6,109 nucleotides of DNA from contig CAYXVB010000200.1 in assembly GCA_964467785.1 (NCBI GenBank), positions 1 to 6,109 of the forward strand, written 5' to 3'. Source of the stretch: CAYXVB01 sp964467785. GTDB lineage: Bacteria > Bdellovibrionota > UBA1018. A program made the position numbers and the translations under genes. The notes below the pieces were generated by a model that was not told the DNA's origin, did not search any database, and was given only the letters and a program-made list of their open reading frames with translations. Shown here piece by piece: positions 1-5,468 of this stretch; positions within the stretch are counted from its first letter, which is position 1; the number at the start of each line of letters is the position of its first letter.

Positions 1-356
1 AGCGCGATCGCCGGAATCACCGGCAGACTAAACGCGCTACCTGCGCCGAGATCGCTCATCGCGGCGGAAAAATCGTCATTGCCCTTCATGGCGCTGACAC
101 CAAGACCTAGGTCAAAACCCGCACCATAGGCCGCAATCCCCGTAGCCGCCTCCATAGCGCGATGATCCATCGCGATTCCGAGGGAATTGGCGAAGTGTTC
201 CGCAGTAGTGGAGCTGAAGTTCACGGCGCCAAAGAGCGTCGCCGCCCGGGCATCCACGGAAAAAAACGGCGAGACGCCGACGACCAGCCCCCGAAGCGCG
301 ACATCGGCAATAAAGCGACAGATTCTTGACGAGATTTCGGGCCTTTTTCTCGACAT
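1..356 (-). CDS. Putative exported outer-membrane beta-barrel protein (5' part, runs off left edge)
   Basis: The reading frame starts at ATG 356-354 on the minus strand and stays open to the window edge, giving 118 complete codons; the C-terminus lies outside. The first 38 residues look like a Sec signal peptide: a basic n-region (MSRKRPE...), a hydrophobic core around residues 22-34 (LRGLVVGVSPFFSV) and an ARA cleavage site at 36-38. The mature part (ATLFGAVNFSS...) contains LGIAMDHRAMEAATG at 59-73 and AGFDLGLGVSAM at 79-90. The second segment resembles the first strand of outer-membrane barrel proteins of predatory and other delta-type bacteria, which is inference from pattern. The ribosome-binding site is weak; an in-frame GTG six codons upstream (374) is a less likely start. 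It is divergent from the next gene, with 48 bp between the starts. Substrate and exact family are not recognised. An overlapping frame (112-366) has more arginine and no export pattern, so this frame is preferred. Confidence 0.6.
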   Translation of the reverse strand, partial: MSRKRPEISSRICRFIADVALRGLVVGVSPFFSVDARAATLFGAVNFSSTTAEHFANSLGIAMDHRAMEAATGIAAYGAGFDLGLGVSAMKGNDDFSAAMSDLGAGSAFSLPVIPAIA

Positions 357-404
357 TCCAATGCATTGTAGCACGCGTACAGGCGCTGTCTTACACTGAG
401 AGGC
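357..404. promoter_or_regulatory. Short divergent intergenic region between two exported-protein genes
   Basis: Only 48 bp separate the two divergent start codons, so promoters for both genes must overlap here or extend into the opposite coding regions. On the plus strand a weak sigma70-like pair can be drawn: TTGTAG at 366-371, a 17-bp spacer and TCTTAC at 389-394. This would leave a leader of only a few bases before ATG 405. GAGAGG at 398-403 lies one base from that ATG, closer than an ideal Shine-Dalgarno. The boxes are poor matches; the tight divergent layout is the solid part. Confidence 0.3.
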
Positions 405-1211
405 ATGAAATACTTTCCAAAGCCGAAGGTCACCCCCGCACTTCTGATCGCAACGATGCTCTCCGCACCCGCCGCAATGGCCCGGGACTACGGTGGACTG
501 TCTGAGTCCGCGCATGACCAGGAGCTCGCGCTGGGGATCGCGCATCCGTCCATGCAGAACGCCATTCGCGAAAACCCCGCTGTCCTGGGCAGCCTCTCCC
601 GCACCAAGCTCGTCGTCCAGGACCTGAGCATGTCCACCTCCACCTTGAGCCCCAATCTCGCCTCCGCCCAGATCCTCCTGGGAAACGGATCGGTCGGCGG
701 CAGCATTGGCTATGAGGCCACCCTCCCCGGCAACAGCGGCTCGTTGCGCGCCGGCCTGGCTTTCGAGACTTCCGCGCTCTCTTTAGGCCTTTCCTGCAGC
801 ATGGGGCTTGGCAGCGGACTGAGCGCCACCTGCAATAACTTTGGCATCATCTTAGACCCCCGCGGCGCGTTTCGAATCGGCGGTCAACTGATCACGGGCA
901 CCAATCCGCAATACGGGGGCGGGATCGCAATTGACCTGGGTAGCTCAGTCACTTTTGCGACGGACGCGACCCTGCTTGACGGTCTGACCACGATCAAGCC
1001 TTCATTCGGATTTCAGGCCAGCAGCGTCTTTGGTCAGTTCGGCTATGCCCTCACCAGCGGCGCGTACGCCTCCGCAACGAGCAATTCCAGCTACGTCTCG
1101 GGCAGCGGGTTTTCCGCGGGCGTAGGTTTCCGATTTGGCAGGGACTCGAGCTTCGCGATTTCCTACAGCCAAGTCAGCCCCCTCTACGCCGGCCTGACCC
1201 TGCAGATCTGA
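405..1211 (+). CDS. Putative exported beta-barrel (outer membrane) protein, 268 aa
   Basis: The protein begins with a clear signal peptide: basic MKYFPKPK, hydrophobic core around 10-22 and AMA cleavage near residues 24-26, which supports ATG 405 as the start. The mature part opens with an acidic, helical-looking stretch (GGLSESAHDQELALGIAHPSM) and AIRENPAVLG at 53-62. The latter resembles the ENPA-type segment near the N-terminus of FadL/PorV-like barrels, a weak similarity. From about residue 85 the chain is rich in Gly, Ser and alternating hydrophobics, with repeated strands separated by turns (SVGGSIGYEATL, GSLRAGLAFETSALSLGLS, GFSAGVGFRFGRDSSFAISYS), ending YAGLTLQI. That is the composition of a small porin-like barrel. 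Cys131 and Cys143 flank one hairpin and could form a disulfide. The last residue is Ile rather than the common Phe. Its 3' end is overlapped on the other strand by the glutaminase frame. Substrate and family name are unknown. Confidence 0.75.
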   Translation: MKYFPKPKVTPALLIATMLSAPAAMARDYGGLSESAHDQELALGIAHPSMQNAIRENPAVLGSLSRTKLVVQDLSMSTSTLSPNLASAQILLGNGSVGGSIGYEATLPGNSGSLRAGLAFETSALSLGLSCSMGLGSGLSATCNNFGIILDPRGAFRIGGQLITGTNPQYGGGIAIDLGSSVTFATDATLLDGLTTIKPSFGFQASSVFGQFGYALTSGAYASATSNSSYVSGSGFSAGVGFRFGRDSSFAISYSQVSPLYAGLTLQI

Positions 1212-2027
1212 ACGGCGATTGAGCGCGGATCTCCAGGGCGGATCGTCGCCGAGGATTCTTGAGGGATCTCGCCCCAGCTCGATCATCCGGTTCCACTCGA
1301 GACGGAGGAACTCCCCCTCGTCTGACGGCGCATCCGCTTCGGCCGACGCAGGAGCGTCCTGGCAAATGCTGTAATGTGCGTAAGAATACGGACTGCAGTG
1401 AGCATAGAGCGCCTGCCGTGGCTCACGCGTGAGTCGTCGGATCCAGTCTTCGAAGGGCAACGGCGACAAAGGCTCGACCGCTGGATCCAGCACCATCGGC
1501 AACCCGGCGACGCTCACAATCGACGCGACGTGATACCACCAAAAAGCTCGGCCGCCCGGAGCATTGCGGGTCCGGACTGAAAGATCCCCAAAGACAAAGA
1601 GCTTGTGCGGGCGGGCCAAATCCCGCGCCGCCGCCCTCTTACCCGCATAAGCCGCCCGGGCAAAGCAGCCATCGTCCGGATAGAGCCAGGAAATACGACG
1701 CAAAAAGCGGGGCCGTTCAGGAAGGTAAAGAAAACGCAGCTCGCGCATTTCTTCGAACGCCGCAGTGGTCGCGGCCTCACTCCACTCCGGCATGCCCGAC
1801 AGATCGAGCCGTTGCATGGAGGTCGCGGCCCCTCGAGCGGAAAGCGCCAAGTCGCTCACGCCCCCCGGATTCTCTCGGAACATTTTTTCCTCCACGCGAA
1901 GCTGCGCCTCCAGCCAGCTTTCGTGCTCGTCTCGAGCCTGAGAGGCATACCCGGCCGCCCGCGCGGTCGACGTCGCGAATACGCACGACAAGAGCAGCAC
2001 GAACCGGACTCCCCATGCCCCTTTCAT
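1002..2027 (-). CDS. Secreted protein-glutaminase-like (papain-fold) deamidase
   Basis: The start chosen is ATG 2027, which overlaps the upstream stop as ATGA and begins a textbook signal peptide (MKGAWGVRFVLLLSCVFA..., cleavage near ARA, residues 22-24). A longer frame to 2120 would bury that peptide and is rejected. The catalytic region matches the protein-glutaminase family known from Chryseobacterium: DDGCFARA with Cys121, HKLFVFGDLSV at 141-151, WWYHVASIVSV with His166, and MVLDPAVEPL with Asp181, giving the Cys-His-Asp triad in the family's order and approximate spacing. Such enzymes hydrolyse side-chain amides of protein-bound glutamine to glutamate. Residues 25 to about 105 would then be a propeptide or N-terminal domain (inference). 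Cys211 and Cys222 may pair. Residues past about 268 (after GDDPPWRSALN) are the antisense of the convergent gene and may be non-homologous tail. No Shine-Dalgarno is visible, so translation probably depends on coupling to the upstream hydrolase. Target protein unknown. Confidence 0.8.
   Translation of the reverse strand: MKGAWGVRFVLLLSCVFATSTARAAGYASQARDEHESWLEAQLRVEEKMFRENPGGVSDLALSARGAATSMQRLDLSGMPEWSEAATTAAFEEMRELRFLYLPERPRFLRRISWLYPDDGCFARAAYAGKRAAARDLARPHKLFVFGDLSVRTRNAPGGRAFWWYHVASIVSVAGLPMVLDPAVEPLSPLPFEDWIRRLTREPRQALYAHCSPYSYAHYSICQDAPASAEADAPSDEGEFLRLEWNRMIELGRDPSRILGDDPPWRSALNRRSDLQGQAGVEGADLAVGNREARVPAKSETYARGKPAARDVAGIARCGGVRAAGEGIAELTKDAAGLKSE
2024..2027 (-). promoter_or_regulatory. 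ATGA stop/start overlap (translational coupling)
   Basis: The TGA stop of the hydrolase (2026-2024) and the ATG start of the glutaminase (2027-2025) share the four bases ATGA on the minus strand. The 15 bases before the ATG contain no convincing Shine-Dalgarno, so re-initiation by ribosomes finishing the hydrolase is the likely way the glutaminase is translated. This fixes both the operon order and the glutaminase start. Confidence 0.8.
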
Positions 2028-4282
2028 TTGACGATCAACACTCGGACATTTCCAGATCTTCGGGTCACGTCCACCACGGTGCCGCCTCCAGCTCTTCGGA
2101 ATAGGAGATCCAGCTCCCATCCTCTGCCTTTCAGTCCGCGAACATGCAGCGTTTTTAATTTGTCGGTCAGGATCGGCGAGTTCAGGACAAGATGGTTCTG
2201 ATCGATGTCCATCGAGATCCCAAGCATCGCCTTAAGCATGAGGTAGATCGATCCGGCCGCCCATGCCTGTGGCTTGCAAGCCACTTGATACGGCACGGGT
2301 GGGGCCTCAGCGCGCTTTCGAAAGCCGCAGAACAGCTCAGGAAGCCTGAAGTCCTCGCTGGTCTCGAGCACTTCGATCATCGCCGTCGCCAACCGCGTCA
2401 GTTCTCGGGTGAAGCCGAAGCTTCGAAAGCCTTCCAGGATGATCGAGTTGTCATGGGGCCAGACGGATCCGTTATGGTAGCTCAACGGATTATAGCTCAC
2501 CTCGGTGTCGGCCAGCGTACGCACTCCGAAGCCGCTGAACATCGCGTCGGACATGAGATGCTCGGCGACGCGTCTGGCCTGCGACACGTCGATGATCTCA
2601 CCCCAAAGGCAGTGCCCCATATTGGACGAGCGGACCATGCAAGGCCGATGATCCTTGTCGAGGGCCAGATAGATGTAACCATGGTCCGCGTCCCAGTACC
2701 GCTCATTGAACTTGGCTTTGAGCTGCAACGCCTCAAGACGAAGTCGGGAGGCGAGATCGAACTTTCCCATCAACCTCGCCAGCGAGGACAACCCCGTGCG
2801 CGCTCGATAGGAATAGGCCTGCACCTCGCAGAGCCGAATGGGTGCGACGGCCAGGCGACCGTCAGAATGCATCACGGAATCATGCGAGTCCTTCCAGCCT
2901 TGATTGACCAGGCCGTTGGGCGACTGCTTGGCATATTCAAGGAATCCGTCGCGATCCCAGTCTCCCCAACGTTCGATCCAGGCCAGCGCGCGCAACGCTT
3001 CGGGCCACCATTTGCGCAGACTTTCCAAGTCGAGTGTCCAGCGCACGTACTCATGCAACAAAATCAGGCATAGCGGCGTGGAGTCGACCGAGCCGTAGTA
3101 AGGAATGAAGGGGACTTCGCGCGTCAGCGCCATTTCGCCACGACGCATCTCATGAAAGACCTTACCGGGCTGTTCGTCGGTAAACGGATCGAGGCGACTG
3201 CCCAGCGTCGAGAACGCGTATTCCAACACGCCCCGGGCAATTTCCGGGTACCAGGGCAAAAGCTGATACGCGGTGATGATACCATCGCGCCCAAACGGCG
3301 CCGAAAACCATGGAATCCCGGCGTAGGGGTAAAGCTCCTTGCTGGGCTCCTCGGTGAGTAGCATGAAGATGTCAGTCTGAGCGTTCTGGATTGAACGGTT
3401 GAGGATCGCGTTGTCCGTCTCGATCGACAGACTCGAAAAAGGATCGGCGCCCTTGCGCTTGAGCAGCAACGACATCTTCTCGGGGATACTCATGTCCACG
3501 TATTTGCGGTTGAGCAACCGCTCGTCGGATGGGCGGTCAAAGGAGACAATAGTCCTAAGATTGACCGTGCCCTTGGGCGGAATGTCGATACGCGAAAAAT
3601 ACCCCGCGAGCCCTGGAGAGAGTCGGATCTTTTCGGCCTCAAAAAGTCGCTGCACAAAGGCTTTGCGCACTTTGCCGTCCAATCCCTCGTATTGCAGTAT
3701 CGTCATGGGCCCGTTAGCCCCCCTCGACTCCTGGGGTGCGAGCATCCTGCCGCGCTTGAGGCGAGGATAGCCCCGGACCTCGAACACGTCATCGAACCGC
3801 CCGCCGCACCACTGCTCGACCTGCAGCGAGTGCGCCTGGTCCTCGAAGTTCTTGATCTCGACGTTCTCGTAAAACGTGTCGTCGACGAGCGCCAAAATGC
3901 GGCGAAAAAGAATGGTATCGCGCTGGATGCGGCCCGGTTTGCCAATCAGCGGCATATCTGGGTTGGTCATCGAAAACACCACGGTCTCGCCCCCAAAGCG
4001 CAACTCATGCGTGAGGGAAACCGGGCGGAGCCCATTGAAACTCATCTCCCAGACCCCCAGGTACCGCGTGTCGTTGTAGAAGATTCCGAGCTCGGAGCCA
4101 GAGGAGTAGAGCCGCGGAGATTCGCCATGGGCGTCCACCACGGCAAAGGCCGAATTGTCCTTGATGCTGATCTTAGGGATTCCCGTCAGCAGTACGCTTG
4201 ACGGGAGATAGGAAATGCCGTCGATGACGATCGAACCAGTTTCCTCCTTTTCCGACTCCTGACGCAAGGGCTCGGTAGACAT
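2024..4282 (-). CDS. Amylo-alpha-1,6-glucosidase / glycogen-debranching-type glycoside hydrolase, 752 aa
   Basis: The N-terminal domain (about residues 35-250) has the pattern of the bacterial glycogen-debranching N-terminal domain (GDE_N_bis type): FAVVDAHGES at 46-55 and LGIFYNDTRYLGVWEMSFNG at 65-84. The remainder is a six-hairpin (alpha/alpha)6 toroid. Its signatures include GIPWFSAPFGRDGIIT at 322-337, FHEMRRGEMA at 376-385, YYGSVDSTPL at 395-404, GDWDRDGFLEY at 440-450, NQGWKDSHDSV at 460-470, CEVQAY at 485-490, YHNGSVWPHDN at 602-612 and QAWAAGS at 672-678. Asp333, Asp465 and Glu486 are conserved acidic residues and candidate catalytic groups (inferred). Family members are annotated as releasing glucose from alpha-1,6 branches, but many are biochemically uncharacterised. 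There is no signal peptide, so it should be cytosolic. The start at ATG 4282 is supported by GGAGGA eight bases upstream. The gene is intact, full length for the family, and lies inside the three-gene operon. Confidence 0.9.
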   Translation of the reverse strand: MSTEPLRQESEKEETGSIVIDGISYLPSSVLLTGIPKISIKDNSAFAVVDAHGESPRLYSSGSELGIFYNDTRYLGVWEMSFNGLRPVSLTHELRFGGETVVFSMTNPDMPLIGKPGRIQRDTILFRRILALVDDTFYENVEIKNFEDQAHSLQVEQWCGGRFDDVFEVRGYPRLKRGRMLAPQESRGANGPMTILQYEGLDGKVRKAFVQRLFEAEKIRLSPGLAGYFSRIDIPPKGTVNLRTIVSFDRPSDERLLNRKYVDMSIPEKMSLLLKRKGADPFSSLSIETDNAILNRSIQNAQTDIFMLLTEEPSKELYPYAGIPWFSAPFGRDGIITAYQLLPWYPEIARGVLEYAFSTLGSRLDPFTDEQPGKVFHEMRRGEMALTREVPFIPYYGSVDSTPLCLILLHEYVRWTLDLESLRKWWPEALRALAWIERWGDWDRDGFLEYAKQSPNGLVNQGWKDSHDSVMHSDGRLAVAPIRLCEVQAYSYRARTGLSSLARLMGKFDLASRLRLEALQLKAKFNERYWDADHGYIYLALDKDHRPCMVRSSNMGHCLWGEIIDVSQARRVAEHLMSDAMFSGFGVRTLADTEVSYNPLSYHNGSVWPHDNSIILEGFRSFGFTRELTRLATAMIEVLETSEDFRLPELFCGFRKRAEAPPVPYQVACKPQAWAAGSIYLMLKAMLGISMDIDQNHLVLNSPILTDKLKTLHVRGLKGRGWELDLLFRRAGGGTVVDVTRRSGNVRVLIVK

Positions 4283-5285
4283 CGATGTAATCCTCCGTCA
4301 TCCGCTTGAGCGAGAATCGCTGCTCCACCCAGGATCGGCAGTTTGCGCGATCGAGCTGCGGCACGTCTTCCACCCGAGCGGCCAAAGTCGCGAGGTCCGA
4401 ACTGACGTATCCGGTGACGCCGTCCCTGAGGATCTCGGGCACCGCTCCGCAGGGCCGTGCCAGCACGGGAGTCCCGCAGGCCATGGACTCGATCATCACC
4501 AGCCCGAATGGCTCCGGCCAATCGATCGGAAAAACCAATGCGAGCGCATTGCCTAAAAAATCGCTCTTTTCCGCTTCGGAAATCTCGCCGATGAATTCGA
4601 CCTGCCGCCCGTCGATCATAGGCTTTACGCGGCTTTCGTAATAATGCCGCCCTTCTTGTCCCTCGATCTTGGCGGCGATCTTGAGTGGCACGCCCGCGCG
4701 CCGCGCCACTTCGATCGCCCATTCGGGGCGCTTGTCTGGCGAGATCCTCCCCAGAAAGGCGAGATACTTTCCGGGGCGAGGATGGAATCGAAAATGATCC
4801 AAGTCGATCCCATGATGAATGGTCCTGAGATAAGGCAGCGACGGCGCCGCCCACCGCTGCGAATCGCTGATGGAGATCAATCCGCCGCCGGACCAGCTCT
4901 GGTACCCCTCCGCCACTCCCGCCGCATCCATCCGTCCGTGCAAGGTCGTCAGGACCGGCACATCGGTCAGCCGGGTCAGCGGCATCATCCAGAGATCGTG
5001 GTGATTGTGAATGACATCAAAGCTCGCCGCCTCCCGCGCCACTTCCGACAGCATACGGAGATGGAACGGATACGAGTCCGCGATGGGAACGTGCTTGAGC
5101 CGAAGCGCCTCCTCCACCATCGGGATGGTTCGACATGCGGCCATTGAATCTCCCGAAGCGAAGAGCGTGACATCGATATCGCAATCGGTAAGGCCGCGAC
5201 AGAGGTTGTTGACTACCCTCTCGGTGCCTCCATAGAGCCGTGGAGGGACGCTTTCGAAAAGTGGGGATAACAGGGCGACACGCAT
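4173..5285 (-). CDS. Family 4 glycosyltransferase (GT-B fold), 370 aa
   Basis: It transfers a sugar from a nucleotide-sugar donor; acceptor and product are not predictable. The N-terminal Rossmann domain opens MRVALLSPLF and has the acceptor-side loop RLYGGTERVVNNL (16-28), LFASGDS (41-47), FDVIHNHHDLW (89-99) and TTLHGRMD (113-120). The C-terminal domain has KYLAFLGRISPDKRPEWAIE (173-192), KIAAKI, VEFIGEISEAEK and FPIDWPEPFGLVMIESMACGTPV (252-274). The last holds the EX7E donor-binding motif of GT4 retaining enzymes (Glu258, Glu266). The family usually ends near TEDYIDVYRAL (330-340), so the last 30 residues, which overlap the hydrolase gene, look like an extension. ATG 5285 is chosen because it gives the conserved MRVALLSP start; an upstream ATG at 5375 adds 30 atypical residues. 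An AAGAAG lies upstream as a modest Shine-Dalgarno. It has no signal peptide and is cytosolic. It is the first gene of the operon; GT4 genes of this type often neighbour such hydrolases. Confidence 0.9.
   Translation of the reverse strand: MRVALLSPLFESVPPRLYGGTERVVNNLCRGLTDCDIDVTLFASGDSMAACRTIPMVEEALRLKHVPIADSYPFHLRMLSEVAREAASFDVIHNHHDLWMMPLTRLTDVPVLTTLHGRMDAAGVAEGYQSWSGGGLISISDSQRWAAPSLPYLRTIHHGIDLDHFRFHPRPGKYLAFLGRISPDKRPEWAIEVARRAGVPLKIAAKIEGQEGRHYYESRVKPMIDGRQVEFIGEISEAEKSDFLGNALALVFPIDWPEPFGLVMIESMACGTPVLARPCGAVPEILRDGVTGYVSSDLATLAARVEDVPQLDRANCRSWVEQRFSLKRMTEDYIDVYRALASGVGKGGNWFDRHRRHFLSPVKRTADGNP
4291..4296 (-). promoter_or_regulatory. Strong Shine-Dalgarno for the hydrolase, inside the glycosyltransferase gene
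   Basis: Read on the minus strand this is GGAGGA, followed by an 8-base spacer and ATG 4282. It lies within the 3' coding part of the glycosyltransferase. It decides the hydrolase start and shows that the 110-bp overlap of the two genes is real at the start side. Confidence 0.75.
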
Positions 5286-5426
5286 GCCTGATCTTCTTAA
5301 GAGTTTGCCCGGCGCACTCGCAAGGCCTCCTCGGTCAAAGTTACACGCGGCACTCCGCGCCCAAAATCGAATCATAAGAATGGGTCAAAAAATTGAATTC
5401 GTATATACTTTTGCCGATAAGGCCTT
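5286..5426. promoter_or_regulatory. Divergent control region for the GT4 operon and the right-end gene
   Basis: This gap lies between two divergent starts and is visibly A+T-richer (5361-5420) than its surroundings. On the plus strand TATACT at 5404-5409 is a near-consensus -10 box without a good -35 at 16-18 bases. An alternative pair is TTGAAT (5393-5398) and GATAAG (5416-5421) with a 17-bp spacer. On the minus strand TTGACC (5388-5383) resembles a -35, but no good -10 sits at the right distance, and TATGAT (about 5376-5371) could be a -10 with a weak -35. Promoters for both directions are expected here; the individual boxes are uncertain. No terminator or RNA structure was recognised. Confidence 0.4.
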
Positions 5427-5428
5427 AT
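5417..5428. repeat. 12-bp perfect palindrome ATAAGGCCTTAT
   Basis: The twelve bases read identically on both strands. The palindrome covers the AAGG that would serve as Shine-Dalgarno for ATG 5427 and ends inside that ATG. It lies about eight bases after the TATACT box, so it could act as an operator or as a short structure hiding the ribosome-binding site. Chance occurrence cannot be excluded. Confidence 0.4.
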
Positions 5429-5465
5429 GGCGTTGGCGTCCGCGAAAAAGTTTGCACGTACGTGA
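5427..5465 (+). other. 12-codon open frame ending in TGA, apparent n-region of a split signal peptide
   Basis: ATG 5427 is preceded by AAGG four bases upstream and encodes MALASAKKFART before TGA 5463-5465. The frame is the same as that of the following gene. Its next codons are ACC TTG GCG GTG CTC CTG CTC, encoding a hydrophobic core. The basic residues Lys7, Lys8 and Arg11 are what a signal-peptide n-region needs and what the downstream part lacks. The simplest reading is that this is the true 5' end of the right-hand gene, cut off by a nonsense change or base-call error. The alternative is a short upstream leader reading frame. Confidence 0.5.
5455..5464. repeat. 10-bp perfect palindrome CACGTACGTG
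   Basis: This perfect palindrome overlaps the first two bases of the in-frame TGA (5463-5465). Together with GTATATAC (5401-5408) and the 12-bp palindrome at 5417-5428 it makes three self-complementary sites within 64 bp. They differ in sequence, so they are not copies of one operator. Confidence 0.3.
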
Positions 5466-5468
5466 ACC

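Noticed and set aside
112..366. Alternative minus-strand frame at the left end (84 codons)
   Set aside because: It stops within the window and lacks a signal peptide; the neighbouring frame from ATG 356 has an export signal, a barrel-like strand and stays open to the edge.
1200..1265. Terminator hairpin between the convergent genes
   Set aside because: No stable stem followed by a T-run was found in either direction, and the genes overlap here.
1605..2201. Plus-strand open frame of 198 codons
   Set aside because: It is antisense to the glutaminase with its catalytic motifs; the translation is Arg/Pro-rich, as expected for a shadow frame in G+C-rich DNA.
2192..3073. Long plus-strand open frame of 293 codons
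   Set aside because: It lies wholly antisense to the well-supported hydrolase gene; its His/Arg/Gln-rich translation has no recognisable domain and it has no start context.
4186..4854. Minus-strand open frame of 222 codons overlapping the glycosyltransferase
   Set aside because: It is out of frame with the gene that carries the GT4 motifs, and its translation is extremely Arg/Gly-rich.
5286..5375. Upstream extension of the glycosyltransferase to ATG 5375
   Set aside because: The added 30 residues do not resemble the GT4 N-terminus, while MRVALLSP at 5285 does; the extension would also use up most of the divergent control region.
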